Source: Macrobrachium rosenbergii
Lineage: Eukaryota > Arthropoda > Malacostraca > Decapoda > Palaemonidae
Length of the DNA: 64,000 nt
Assembly: GCF_040412425.1 (NCBI RefSeq)
Contig: NC_089744.1
Location: forward strand, 26,330,001 to 26,394,000
Direction: 5' to 3'
The notes under the pieces were generated by a model. It was given only the letters and a program-made list of their open reading frames with translations, had not been told where the DNA came from and ran no database searches. Of the stretch, positions 1 to 15,132 are shown piece after piece. Both the position numbers and the translations under genes were made by a program. Position 1 is the first letter of the stretch; each line of letters starts with the position of its first letter.

Positions 1-935
1 AAAAAAAAAATAAAATCGCTGAAAGTGAAATGGTTTCAAGAAAAACAATAAAAATAACCCTCAGAGAGAAATAAGGAAAAAACTCAAGTAACGAAAGGGA
101 ATGAAATAAAGACAAACAAGGACGTACTGAATGAAACACGAGCAAAATAATCGGAGAAAGAAACAAAAGTGTGATGATGAAGGACATCCGGGCATTTCAA
201 GGGCGAGCGAAGAGCTGCCACCTCCTGTCATTGTCGAAATGATCGCGTCCTGTCCAACGGGCTGTCGTTAGTGCGTATATACCTGTGTTACGGTGAGTAC
301 ACCTAGGTCATTCAAGGTCGCGGTCTTCGTCAGCTCCTTAAATGTTTAATCTTATCTCCATACAAGGGTGTTATTTAATAATTAACGTAATGCGCTGTTA
401 ACTGCCACATTATTAATATTACGTATATGCCGATTATCACCGCAGTCAGTTCATGAATTTTGGTAATTATTTTTGCGCAGATAAAATATTATCAGGATTT
501 TTTTTTTTTTTTAGATATTTATAAACATGAAGCATGTTCAGGTTTTATCCAGTTTCAGAACAAGACGTCACGAGATCTAATAAAAATAAAGATTACAATA
601 AACTACTTTCTTTCCATTAATTTTTTTTAGAAAGGATTAATTTAATTAGATAATATGAATAGGTTTTCCAATCGTTTCTCTCTGGCTGAGTGCTTATTCA
701 TAATGCAATAGTACAACGACACATTCTTATTCATTTTCAGCCACGTAATCACTTTTTTTTTTCAAAAGCTCATTGCATGGTCGCTTGCATAATCTTTATT
801 GTCTTTACCACTATCTGACGTCGTATTTTAGAGTTCTTAGTGGTAAGGCAATGTTTGTTAATGAAGTTTTGCAGGAACTTGATCTTTGGAACCAGTGATG
901 CAGGCCAAGATCATGATCAACTGCTCATGTCCACT
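1..935. other. AT-rich DNA without recognisable gene
   Basis: Short A and T homopolymer runs and no reading frame with a recognisable motif. Nothing else is supported here. Confidence 0.5.

Positions 936-2368
<1,433 letters not shown>

Positions 2369-2431
<63 letters not shown>
2369..2431. repeat. (TA)n microsatellite
   Basis: An uninterrupted run of about 31 TA units. Confidence 0.95.
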
Positions 2432-3860
2432 CGTAATGACTGATGTCATCTTTAGTATTTTAAGACATTTTCAAGAGGAATGATATGCAGTACTATAAAT
2501 ATACTTATATATAGTTAGGCGAGAGTATAAATGAATATACATAGGAGCCGTACATTGATTTATGACAGGCCAATGCCTTCACCAACAAATGTTTTTCCGT
2601 GCAGGTGAGCTCACAACTCTGGTATTAATTATGTGACGATTCTGTGATTTCTTGCCTGTTTACGTAATGATGTCTAGTTCCCCATCAGTACTCGTATACT
2701 TAGGGTTGCATATACGTAAGTAACGCTCTATATTGCTCTGACCAGAATAAAAATGTACTGAGGCGGAAATATTGGTAGATTTGATTAACCCATTGTATTT
2801 AAACTCATTACTAACTCTGTGCATTTGGCAATCCCTTCCATAATGAATTTTATATTTTATTACCGAAGACTGTATTTACGTATTTGATCCCTGGCCAAAT
2901 ACACATTATGTCGTGAACATACCGACACCATAATAAATTTCGTAAAATGATTTTGATAAATATTCCTCTTTAAAAAGTAATGGCGCTTACAAATTGCTTA
3001 AAACTGGAAATGAAGAATTTTCGATATCCGTAAAGAATTGACATTCTTTAAAAAACATATTTTAGTGAATTGTATTAAGGTGCTCTTAGAGATTGGTGTA
3101 TCCAGCTGTCTGCTCTCCATGGTATCAGATACAAAATCCAACAGATTCCGTAGTTGACGCTTGTCCTTAGAGATTAATAATAAAAAGACGTCTTCGTGTC
3201 ATCTCAGTTTTGCTGAGTCAGTTCTAAAACTGGCTTTTTATCCAAGCTGCCTGAATCAGCCTCATGTTTTATTGCTTTTAATCCAAATTTTAGATTTAAC
3301 TTGCTTACTTCAGCGCTGAGATCTTCGATCAGCTTAAATTCTAGACCGTTCTCCCTTCCGTAAATTGCAAGTAATAACCAATCACTCTACGCGTTAACTA
3401 CTTCCGTCGTGTACTTAATTCGTAACATCCCAACCTGTGCACTACTTAAATGCTTTTTTTTTTTTTTATTTCGCATATCAGTCTAGGTTTTTGCGATCCA
3501 CTGTAAAAAAAAACACTCAAACTTACATGGCATACGTTTGTTAACTATATTCATTAAAACTCGCATATTAAGCACTATACTATTATATATTATGTTAATA
3601 AATTAGTTTTGAAGCATTTAAAAAAAGACATCTAAACTTATATAAAAAACGCCTGTTTTTTCCAATCAGTAACTCGATATTTTCTTGATCCACTGAAAGA
3701 AAAGAAAAAACTTTCGATCAAGAAGTAGCATCGTATTACCGCCAATTCTGCCACACAAGATAACAGAGATTGTTACATCATTCCGATCCTAATTTATCAA
3801 GAAAGAGTAAAAAAGGTTATCTGGACAGTTAAAGTTATGTCATAGGAAGAAGTTATACTC
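2432..3860. other. AT-rich DNA, nothing recognised
   Basis: No long frame, no tandem array beyond short poly-T runs and no known motif on either strand. Confidence 0.5.
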
Positions 3861-4275
3861 TAAGGAGCACTTATTTGCTGCTTGTAGAGACTGTATTCCT
3901 TCCGTGTAATGGGCTCCTCAGTTCCAGAGGTCCTTTATTCCTCACACCGTTGGACTGTCGAACAGTCTTCCTGAGGATGTTGTGTAACTGCATGGAACCT
4001 CAAAAGTTCAAGCGAAGATGCAACGCATTACTACTTTAGAACAATTCACTTTGTATTGTAGTAATTTATTCATATTTTTAATTATTTATTTATAAAATTT
4101 ATTAATATTTTTTTCTATTTACTGATCTCTTCTTTCCGTATTTCCCATTACTTTCTGTTGATTCTTTCAAATGAACATCATCTTCTTTACAAGCTTGAAT
4201 TCGAAGTCAGTGGCCCCTGTGGGCTTGTTCCCTATCAATAGGTTTCATCTTCTGAATAATAATACTAATGGCGAA
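3861..4275 (+). pseudogene. LINE 3' end: reverse-transcriptase ORF tail plus 3' UTR
   Basis: One frame around 3935-4030 reads SFIPHTVGLSNSLPEDVV before a stop. This matches the 'FIPR..xLWNSLP' tail found at the C-terminus of many non-LTR retrotransposon ORF2 proteins. The AT-rich 3' UTR follows and ends in a block containing GGCCCCTGTGGGCTTGTTCC, then TTCTGAATAATAATA. The same UTR block occurs inverted at 53.66-54.06 kb, so both are 3' fragments of one LINE family with a TAA-type tail. The rest of ORF2 is absent, as expected of a 5'-truncated insertion. The clade is not certain. Confidence 0.6.
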
Positions 4276-4276
4276 G

Positions 4277-4456
4277 CAAATCGACAGTTATGTATGGGTA
4301 CATATATTTAAAGACAAATCTCTACAGAGAGCTTTCGGGAATCTGTTCGATTCCCCTCCAGGCGAGAGACTGAAATGGGGAATCGAGCAGATTCCGAAAT
4401 CTCTCAGTGGAGATTTATTTTTAAAGATATGTACCCATAAATAACTGCGGATTTAT
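4277..4456. repeat. 180-bp foldback palindrome
   Basis: Left arm (about 4277-4362) runs from ACAGTTATGTATGGGTACAT through GAGAGCTTTCGGGAATCTG to CGATTCCCC. The right arm (4377-4456) is its reverse complement with scattered mismatches. The arms are about 80 bp with a spacer of about 15 bp, so it could form a long hairpin. It directly follows the LINE 3' end. Confidence 0.8.
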
Positions 4457-5139
4457 TTTTCCATTTCAAGACTCATGCTACTATGAGTATTTTTTAATAA
4501 TACTAATAATAATATTTTCTTCCTAAGTCGAGAATGACGAAGTTAGGTGGATTAAGAACAAGGCTATCCAGTCAGAGGAGTTCTGTTCTGATGACATCAG
4601 AGTTTCAGGGGTAATTTTATTGTGCCCGCACCTAAAAAAAACGATGTCAAATATTACAGCAATGGATTTTGTTAAAAGGTTTATCAAGTTCAGTGAAAAT
4701 TAAAACTATTGTTATGTGACTATCCGTTTGCTTTTTATCGTCGAGAATTACTTCATACGTAGAAAGACAGGTTCAGTATGCAGTATGTGTTTGCATATGT
4801 AATTGATTTTATTCACACCCAAGAAACTGAGAATGAGTAAAAAACATCTGTTAACCTTTAAAAGTATTTTCGAATATTATAGTTTCAGTGACACCAGTAC
4901 ATATAAACCAATCGGTCAACCAAATCGAATATTATATGGCATCCATGGCTGTTATTGTGACCAAGAAGGCCAAAGGAAAAACGTTAAAATAAAAAAAAAA
5001 TTGCCAGTGAGATCACTGACTCTGCTACTCCTAGGCATCATTAGATAAAGAGGTGGCATGACCATAATATCTAAATCGTGAAATCAGAGCAATAGCGGTT
5101 ATCAAAAAACTCTTTCTCTGGTTATAAATATCCCACACC

Positions 5140-5141
<2 letters not shown>
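4457..5141. other. AT-rich DNA, nothing recognised
   Basis: A frame of 81 codons at 4803-5048 has no recognisable motif and a lysine-rich tail made by an A run. It is probably chance. Confidence 0.45.

Positions 5142-5212
<71 letters not shown>
5142..5212. repeat. (TC)n microsatellite
   Basis: An uninterrupted polypyrimidine run of about 35 TC units. Confidence 0.95.
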
Positions 5213-5216
<4 letters not shown>

Positions 5217-5616
5217 ATCGAAAGACTGAGGGTAAGGACAACGTGTCCATAATCTCTAATCCCAATACATCGTCGCCAGAGGGATTTCAGCTTTCCTAAC
5301 AACAGACGAAAAGAAGAAGAAGATAAAGAACAAGAAAGGTGGTTATCAGTGCATAGACTTCTATCTTTTAATTATTTTCACCTGACGACTAAGTCATCAG
5401 TGATGTAACCTTGGTTTATTTTGTGCTATTTTGTGATAAATACTTTCCAATACACCCACAGACGGGGGTAATCGCTAATATTCTATTTTTGGGTAAAAAA
5501 AAATAGGTTTTCATCCCCGTGCTGAATATACAATGAGAAATTACATAATGGATGATATATTAAATATGTTGACACATTAGATTCAAGGCTTTACTTTACA
5601 AGAGAACCCACCAATC
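5213..5616. other. Spacer, nothing recognised
   Basis: No motif or array found between two long TC arrays. Confidence 0.5.
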
Positions 5617-5623
5617 CTCTCTC

Positions 5624-5700
<77 letters not shown>
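5617..5700. repeat. (TC)n/(TCTG)n microsatellite
   Basis: About 84 bp of CT repeats with a short TCTG sub-run near the left end. Confidence 0.95.
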
Positions 5701-5707
<7 letters not shown>

Positions 5708-6222
5708 CAAAGATATCTAACTAAAGTCTTTATTATTATAGTTAATATTTCATGTTCTTGTCTACTACAATAACAGAAATTTGATTTTTCCTTGGGCGTT
5801 CATCTCACCAATCTTTAAACATTCACATACCCACTCCTTATAATCATTCTTATAAATATATATTTTTGCATGTGCTTGTCAGTTTCTTCTACAAATACGT
5901 TGAGTGAATTTGGCAGTAAGATTCGGTTTATCGACATCACAGAAAAGTTTGACTCCTTTGAGGACTTGGTCCACTTAAGCTTTTTGAGGTTAATCGCCCG
6001 GAAAGCACACCATTACGTAAAGGAACTAGGTTTGACCCTCCGGGCAATTTATCTGTTTATTTAATTTTATGTATTTATTTACTCTATTTATTCTGTTTGT
6101 CTATTTTTAAGTATTTATTTGTTTATTTGTTTTATGTAGGGTAAGGAAAGTGCTACAGGGTGTCGTAATGAAGAACATGATAAATTTCATAATTTATTAT
6201 TATTATTCATAACAGGCCGGCA
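5701..6222. other. AT-rich DNA with a small inverted motif
   Basis: An inverted pair, ATCGCCCGGA (about 5992) and TCCGGGCAAT (about 6039), lies in a 64-codon frame that has no known motif. No gene is supported. Confidence 0.4.
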
Positions 6223-6246
6223 AACAGAGAGAGAGAGAGAGAGAGA
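6223..6246. repeat. (GA)n microsatellite
   Basis: About 12 GA units. Confidence 0.9.
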
Positions 6247-6436
6247 ACTTTTGTCTGTTTTTACAAATGTGTCAATATCATGTAGAAACATATGTGAGGA
6301 AAAGTGATCCATTGAAAATGAAACGTGATTTGCATTCTGGTTTTGTAAATGCAAATATGTCTGAATAATTTATCTTTGTTTAGATCGACAAGGTTTCCTA
6401 TACATCTTCTTCCTCTACTTACTCTTCTCCTTTTTA

Positions 6437-6440
6437 CTAC

Positions 6441-6509
<69 letters not shown>

Positions 6510-6510
6510 G
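6437..6510. repeat. (TTA)n microsatellite
   Basis: About 24 trinucleotide units. The Ile-rich frame across it is an artefact. Confidence 0.95.
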
Positions 6511-6994
6511 TTATTCGTGTTTTATATAACTGTATTCCTTAAATGCCCTTCACCTGGTTGAATAGATATGGATTCCTGACTTATTACTTGATCTGCCAAA
6601 TTAAGATGCAAACAAAAATTTTTCTAAAAAATAAATAAATAAATAAAATCGACGCCAGATAACTACAATGGTTCAAAATACAGTAATGGCGCTCTACAAT
6701 GAACTAACAACCTGGAAATTCAGGTGACGAGAATTGCTCCATTTTTATAACCCGGTCCCCAAAAATCAATTGAGTTGGGGGAGAGGAGAAATGACTGGAT
6801 AATAATAATAATAATGAAAAGTTAGGGAGCCGTCCATCAGAAAATAGAGAAAAAATTGCTTTTAGTGTTTTTATGTACCTCAAGTTGAGTTCAAGAACAT
6901 CTGGCTTACATAATCTCCATCAGACTATTTTCAATGATGAAGGAGTGCCTCTGTGAAAAACTGTGGAGACATTTGGGTGAGGAGCTCAAGCTCT

Positions 6995-6997
<3 letters not shown>
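6511..6997. other. Spacer with minor AAT run
   Basis: Contains (AATA)n at about 6630 and (AAT)n at about 6800, and no gene. Confidence 0.5.

Positions 6998-7050
<53 letters not shown>
6998..7050. repeat. (AG)n microsatellite
   Basis: About 26 AG units. Confidence 0.95.
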
Positions 7051-7051
<1 letters not shown>

Positions 7052-7164
7052 CTCAAAACAAGCTCAAACTCTGAACGGACAGCTTTCAAGTTTTTTGTAA
7101 ACGTACATCGAGTTGAGTTCTAGTGCCCCTGGATAAGGAATTTCCATCCATCTGATTGGTGTCT

Positions 7165-7490
7165 TATTATTATTATTATTATTATTATTTCAAGAAGTCT
7201 ATTAGGAATCACATGGCAGGTCAGGGTGAAAAATTATACCATGAGGAAAAACGGGGGAGAATGATGCGAGGAAGATGGAAATGGCTTGGACATATCCTTC
7301 GCACCACCCCTGGGAGAATAGTAGTAGGTGACTGTGTCAGCTGGGCTCCTGTGGGCACCAGGGGAGTTGGAAGACCCTGATCCATACCCTGTGTGGATGA
7401 AAACTGGAGATCTGTGAAAGATAAAGTACAGGAAAGACATGAGTGGGTGAATTTCACAGAGGCCCTTTGCAGCACGATGATAATGATATT
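7165..7490 (+). pseudogene. Non-LTR retrotransposon ORF2 C-terminal fragment
   Basis: After a short (ATT)n run the frame reads ...RGRWKWLGHILRTTPGR, then GTRGVGRP and a stop. In the same register further on come ENWRSVKDKVQERHEW and TEALCS. The 'R(R/K)WxWLGHxLR ... G.R.GRP ... W' pattern is the C-terminal segment after the RT domain in RTE-like and related LINEs. A TGA after GRP breaks the frame. No RT core remains, so this is a dead 5'-truncated copy. The motif assignment is from memory. Confidence 0.6.
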
Positions 7491-7499
7491 GATTATTAC

Positions 7500-7860
7500 A
7501 CCAGCTTCGTTTTTTATCTAGTCACATCCCCGTAGGGAGGTTAGTGGCGTCAGTGCACCTCATGCGGTGCACTGTATATGACTTAAGGTTCTTTGCATCC
7601 TCCCTTCGGCCCATAGCTCCAACCCTTTCATTCCTTTTAATGTACCGTCGTTCATATTCTCTTTCTTCCACCTTACCTTCCACCCTCTCCTAACAATTGA
7701 TTCATAGCAAAAACTGCGAGGTTTTCCTGTTAAACCTTTCAAATCTTTTTGCTGTCAGTTTCCGTTTCAGCGCTGAATGACCTCACGGGTTTCAGTTCTT
7801 GGCGTTTGGCCTAAATTCTATATTCTATTCTATTCTGTTCTGTTCTATCCAACCACTTGT
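7500..7860. repeat. Probable dispersed repeat with TTCTA tail
   Basis: A block from CTCATGCGGTGCACTG to GGCCTAAATTCTATATTC, ending in a (TTCTA)n-like run. A shortened relative of its end (GACCTATTCGGTCCCAGTGC then GGCTTCTAGCCTAG) occurs at 53.55 kb. The tail and second partial copy suggest a SINE-like or LINE 3'-end repeat. I recall similar blocks in decapod sequences but cannot check. Confidence 0.4.
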
Positions 7861-8694
7861 GTCTTGTAATTTTAGGACACTAATATTTCTCATACTTTCT
7901 TCAAGGAAATAACAGATTTTTTTTTTTTGTCTTTTCTCAGTTGCATGTTTGTCTGGGTCTTGCCACAACCATTACCGAATTTCACCAGACAGAGGGCGAG
8001 GCACGTCATAGTCACGTGACCTCGCGTGACTATCGTGTGATCTCGGCCATCTGGTACCTGAAATGGGAAAGAGGGGGAGCTGATCGCGTCGCTGATTAGC
8101 TTATTTGCAATGAGAGCACTTATCACCCTGGCGCTTGAGACAACAGGGCATTTTTTGGCTCAGTACTTTAACTCTTACGTCATTACAACTCGTTGCCACT
8201 TGCAACAGAGCTCTAAGTTTGTACTAAATGCGCTTTTTAATTTCTCTTTAATGAGTAGCCCACCATTACGTTGGGATTACTCAGTCATTCATTGATTTTC
8301 GTTCTCTCTTTTCGTGTAAAGATGCGCATGCGTAGATCACACCAATGTCAGTGAGTCGGTTGTGTATCTTGTTTTTCTATTTTTCATTTATTCGTTTATT
8401 CTGTTTTTATTTTTGTTCAACTGCATATCATACTTTTCCCACACCAAGTCTGTTTCCACGTCAATTTAGGTAATGGGCCTTTGAAGCGCTCTAGAGTCAG
8501 TGTCCTGAAAGATAAAGTCCAGACGTGAGCCTGAATTATCTAATAGAGTCCGAGAATAAACAGCGCCATAAGAGCGTCCTTACAGCTTCTGCAGCTGCAA
8601 AGATTCCTCTTCAGCATTGCTGCATTCGTCCTCCTTACTTATCCGCTTAAATCGCAATTGGACTTGAATGCACGTCTAGAGATCTCACGGGTTT

Positions 8695-8696
<2 letters not shown>
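7861..8696. other. Spacer with a small GC-rich hairpin
   Basis: At 8005-8037 ATAGTCACG and CGTGACTAT form a 9-bp stem around TGACCTCG, with further CACG/CGTG flanks. No gene recognised. Confidence 0.4.

Positions 8697-8761
<65 letters not shown>
8697..8761. repeat. (TC)n microsatellite
   Basis: About 32 TC units. Confidence 0.95.
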
Positions 8762-8764
<3 letters not shown>

Positions 8765-9646
8765 GGATATTAAATAACCGGGCGTCTTCTCGTCTTGAAA
8801 TGATCCATTCATTTTGTACCAAATACTTAACGTAATCGGTAAAAATTATGCGATGCTTTGGAAAGCATGCATATTTTTTTTCATAAAATTTAAAACCATG
8901 AAGTTGTTTCAAGCTGATACACATCAGAGAATGCTGTTAAAAGTCTGTCGATAAACCAAAGATGAAAAAGGATAAGTACACAAGATAAATATGCAAATTA
9001 TAAGCAATGCACCGGCTGCATTAAGATTCTAATTGTTGTGTACCATACTTACACCAGCATCTTTTCTTTTCAATGACAGTTCCTTCCTCCCATCGCCTGG
9101 ATGTCAACGTCCTGGTAGAATTCTTGGAGGCTTTAGAAAACGTTACTTAACTCCAAGCGTACAGAGAGGACGAAGAGTGCCAAAAAAGAGACGATCCTTT
9201 CTACTATCCACTAACAGATAGGGGTTAGTAAATAAGGAAAGGTGTCTAGAGTCTAAGAGTCTGTTATGAATTTCAAGGACTTACAGAATTAGATCTTATT
9301 TTCATGCAATTTTATGTGAGGCGCTCATAATCTTTTATCATTTTTCTTTTTTCCGGAGCTATTGTCACAGCTAAAGCAATGAATACAAAGAAACGTATAA
9401 GGGACCTATTTGAGATTACTGGGACATGCTACCTTCTAGGAGAAAGTAATACTACAAATAATAGTGAGTCACGTGGTGTAAATGAATGTATCATCATCAT
9501 TATCAACATAATAAATTTTTTTTTTCTCTTGTCACTAAAATATTCAGTAGTATCATCAAGCCTTGAATCCTATTTTATTTCGAACATTTGTCATCTGCAT
9601 TTTAAAGATCGTCATAAGTTTTTGCCCGCGCGGATTTTACCCCCGC

Positions 9647-9650
<4 letters not shown>
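8762..9650. other. No recognisable gene; one basic frame noted
   Basis: A 62-codon frame at 9033-9221 ends in a basic run (RGRRVPKKRRS). It has no family signature and no convincing splice borders. Confidence 0.35.

Positions 9651-9703
<53 letters not shown>
9651..9703. repeat. (CT)n microsatellite
   Basis: About 26 CT units. Confidence 0.95.
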
Positions 9704-9706
<3 letters not shown>

Positions 9707-9875
9707 GATTCATTCGATCAAAAATCCACCTAACGAACTTAGAAAGATTCTCCTCCGCCCTTTGGGTATGAAAAGCTTGTGACATGTTGCGACCTTGGAT
9801 TCTGAAAGGTCCCAGTCACACGGGTAATAACTCAACTGTAAGAGAGAGAGGAAGAAGTAAATAGCTTTAAATGGT

Positions 9876-9879
<4 letters not shown>

Positions 9880-9933
<54 letters not shown>
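9880..9933. repeat. (TC)n microsatellite
   Basis: About 27 TC units, 180 bp from the previous array. Confidence 0.95.
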
Positions 9934-9936
<3 letters not shown>

Positions 9937-10376
9937 GCTTCCCATCATTTCTTTTTGAAGCTTTGAAATGTCAGTACTGCAGATACTTAGGGATGATAGT
10001 GTAAGTACCGAGACTATTTAAAAAAAAATCTATGGAAGGATTATCAGTTACGAAATTTTTTTGGTAGAAATTACCTCGGATGGTGGCAGTAGTGAGTCGA
10101 ATAAGACTAAACGTATGAATAGCAAGTCATGACCAAAGTTTTGTTTGAAAAATAAAGACGGGTTTATTCAAGTTGCAAGTCAGCCGTGTAAGTTCCACTC
10201 GGTTAGAGACCTAAACGTTGAGAAACCTACCTTTTAAATCTTGGCGCTATTCCAATAATCCCCTTGTTATTAAAATTATCCATAAGATACAACATAAACA
10301 ATATGTGTATTTTTGTCTGTTTATGATACCTCGACAAACACTAATTAATCATTTGTATTACTCAACTGCCTTTTTA
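9934..10376. other. Spacer, nothing recognised
   Basis: No gene or structured repeat seen. Confidence 0.45.
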
Positions 10377-10740
10377 GTTTTCTGTAAAAGAGAATTATTG
10401 TGCCGGCTTTGCCTGTCCGTCCGCACTTTTTCTGTCCGTCCTCAGATCTTAAAAACTACTGAGGCCAGAGGGCTGCAAATTAGTATGTTGATCATCCGCC
10501 CTCCAATCATCAGACATACCAAATTGCAGCCCTCTAGCCTCAGTAGTTTTTATTTATTTATCCTGGCAACGTATAGGACAGGCCACCGCCAGGCCGTGGT
10601 TAAAGTTTCTTGGGTCGCGGCTCATACAGTATTATACCGAGACCACCGAAAGATAGATCTATTTTCGTTGGCCTTGAATATACGCTGTACAGAAAACTCG
10701 ATTGCGCCGAGGAAACTACGGCGCATATTTTACTCGTTTT
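10377..10740 (+). repeat. Dispersed foldback repeat, copy 1
   Basis: Order of parts: TTTTCTGTAAAAGAGAA end hairpin, TGTCCGTCCGCACTTTTTCTG, a foldback with arms ACTGAGGCCAGAGGGCTGCA (about 10457) and TGCAGCCCTCTAGCCTCAGT (about 10528), a unique middle from GGCAACGTATAGGACAGGCC to GAGACCACCGAAAGAT, and a terminal hairpin GCGCCGAGGAAACTACGGCGC. Copies at 20796-21017 and 25016-25406 share this layout. There is no coding capacity beyond chance. It is probably a non-autonomous mobile repeat, and both ends being hairpins is unusual. Confidence 0.8.
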
Positions 10741-10857
10741 ATATTGAAATTCATCACTTTTGAAGTAGCAGATTAACAATTTTGCCAAAATCGTAAAACT
10801 CACTTAACATGACTGTTAAAGGATATGTGTTGCTATTCGAATCTCTCCCTCTCTCTA

Positions 10858-10860
<3 letters not shown>

Positions 10861-10888
<28 letters not shown>
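10861..10888. repeat. (CA)n microsatellite
   Basis: About 14 CA units. Confidence 0.9.
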
Positions 10889-10893
<5 letters not shown>

Positions 10894-11227
10894 ATACAAG
10901 GTACACACGCAGCCGGACAATGATAGGAACGATATTGAAGTGTTTTCTTTTTGTAATATATCTCTGTTGAACTCAGCGTTAATTTGGAAATCTCGTTGTC
11001 AGTAGACTGTTGAGGGATGAAGCTATGATGAAAAGTGATACAGAAAGGTGAGAGAGAGAGAGAGAGAGAGGGGGAGAAGACAGATATGAGTGATCTGTGC
11101 TCAGTTTAAAGGCCTTAACGTCTTAACAAAATAATCTTTATCCCACAGGGTTGAAACCCTTCATTAGATATTCATAAGTTGAGGTATTCCCACAACCACA
11201 CGCACTCACACAAACACGCTGGCGCGG

Positions 11228-11228
<1 letters not shown>

Positions 11229-11284
<56 letters not shown>
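11229..11284. repeat. (CA)n microsatellite
   Basis: About 28 CA units. The His-Thr frame over it is an artefact. Confidence 0.95.
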
Positions 11285-11286
<2 letters not shown>

Positions 11287-12503
11287 ACGCATATTGGACA
11301 TGAGTTGAATCAAATCATTCTGACAGATGTGACTAGCAAGTACAGAAGTAATGTTATGCATTTACAAAAGCAGGACGGTTATTGGAAAAAGGCGTGGAAG
11401 AAACCTTAAGGTAAAATGTCGTCTTTTTTCATAAGAAGAAGAATATTAGTTAGAGCTCCCAAGGTTATCCCAGACGTTTTTATGAAGTATTAGTCTGCGC
11501 TTGTCTGTCGATGACCTGAGGCTTTACTAAAGCACCAAGCCACTAATTTTTTAATTTTTTTATTCACATATTACAGAAGTTGCCAGAAATGCACTTTTGT
11601 TTTTTTCCAGGCTGTTATTATTAAACTTTAGCTTGTATCTTTTGACTGTTATTCAGCATCGTTGCAAAGATCTTGTAAGGCCTTAGCATTCCTTATTATT
11701 TTTATATAATGTCACCTCAGTAAGCTGACGCTATTTCAAAATATGGATCCGCGTTTTCCTTTTTTCTCAATTCGACCGTCTGTACCCGCAAGACATCGCC
11801 AATTGTTTATATTCAGAATTACTTAAATATACCGTTTCCGTATATACATAACAACGTGATAGATTACTTATTAACCTTAGTTTCACTTTCCATTTTAATT
11901 CAACATCAACGTGACGGACAAGAGGGAGAGAGAGAGAGAGAAAGAGAGAGAGGGATGTGAATTCCTTCATAGGAAATATGCTTCATCATTATGATGTGAG
12001 AATTTCTAGCAGAAACTTCAACTCATCTATCCTGAGGAGAGAAAAAAAAAATAAAATACAGCGTTTTTTATTTTATTTTTTTTTTTTTTGCAACCGGAGC
12101 TAACGACAAACTCGTAAGCTCACATTTTGTCAGTGGGATCAATACTTAAAAATCTGTTACCTTAATGAATGGTAGAATGAGTAGCACTAATTGTAGTGCT
12201 AATATTAACAATAAAAGCGTTCTCCTTCAAAATCTACCAAAGTTTATGAGATCTTACGCTTCCACTGAACAAAGCTGCCTACAGAACTGCACAATTGACA
12301 GCTTAAAAGACGTGTTACTTGATTAGATTTACATTGAGAATCAATACTAGATATGGCGTAATTCAGAGGTTCCATATGACATTCTTTGAGCCTTTAATAT
12401 AGGCTGCAGTTTCAGATCTTCCAATATTATGTTACAAATCTGCAAGGGGGTTAATTGAATAAGTTGTAGTTTGAAAAACACTTACGTCGCATTTTAAAGA
12501 AAT

Positions 12504-12507
<4 letters not shown>
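11285..12507. other. AT-rich DNA, nothing recognised
   Basis: Contains a short imperfect (GA)n run (11925-11953) and poly-A/T runs (12045-12090). No gene recognised. Confidence 0.45.
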
Positions 12508-14228
<1,721 letters not shown>

Positions 14229-14728
14229 GTGGAGACCAGGGGCGTAGCCAGGAATTTAGGGGTGGGGCCACTTTTGTGGAAGATGAACTAGGCGAGTGCA
14301 GTGAGCCCCTACTTTTTTTTTCTTTTACCAGTTTTAGAGGCATTTTGATGCACATGAAATATATTTTTTGATATATCCAAGAACCTGTATTAAGTGCTTC
14401 ATCTGGTGGAATAATAATAATTAGTAATAATAATAATAATAATAGTTTTTGCTATTTTCCCTTAATTAGGATAAAAGATATCTCATTACACGTCACTTTC
14501 ATATACAGGCACGTAATACCCACAAATCTTTTGAGCAGAACAAGGAATAAAAAACTTCTACAGTATTTTATTTATTTTTTCTTCTGTATTGTGTCCTCTT
14601 TCTCATCATGCAAATAATGCTGTATCTGATCACAACAGACAAGAGGAATATAAACAGTAGCTAGACAATGGCAAATCTAGACTTTCGGTATGCAAGATAC
14701 TGAAAATAAAACGATGAAGACACATCAC

Positions 14729-15132
14729 TTAAATCAGAAGAAGACGACGATTCTTATGCCTAGCAAAATCATCTATAACTTTGTCCACATCTATCGTAAC
14801 ATCATTATGAATCTCCCTAAGTGCCAACCCCTCCAACCGCTCCTCACTCACTGTAGATCTTATGTCCGTTTTTATTCTCCTTAGGGCTGAAAATGAGCGC
14901 TCCACACAACAGGTCGTCACAGATATATTTCCTGGCGACTGGAGAAGCTGCTTAACATTAGGCAGTTGTGTACATGCCTTAAAAGCAGCAATGGCAGTGG
15001 ATACTCTTTCATGGGCCAAGCTGCTTTTCCACCTCGTTTCCCACATTATTAATTCACTGCGAAGGTAAGTTGGGTTTGGAAGATCTTGAATATAAATGTT
15101 GGCTGAAGAAACATATGATTCAGTATTTAGAT
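14729..15132 (-). pseudogene. hAT transposase C-terminal (dimerisation) fragment
   Basis: The minus-strand frame includes ISVTTCCVERSFSALRRIKT and later LRSxxSEERLEGLAL-type sequence. This is the hAT C-terminal dimerisation region ('P.T...ERSFSALRRIK..LRS.M...RL..LAL'). The frame stays open upstream of the first Met, reading QDLPNPTYLRSELIMWETRW, until it meets the LTR insertion at 15132/15133. The DDE catalytic core is not present. The insertion therefore split the coding region, and the upstream part is missing on the far side (17236-17396 has no matching frame). Confidence 0.85.

Noticed and set aside
9033..9221. 62-codon frame with basic tail as a small gene
   Set aside because: No recognisable family, no splice borders and no second exon; only composition suggests coding.
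10218..10763. 181-codon plus-strand frame
   Set aside because: It overlaps the dispersed foldback repeat, and its partial match in other copies (VKVSWAAAHTALYRDHRK at 20.87 kb) follows the DNA repeat with no sign of coding constraint.
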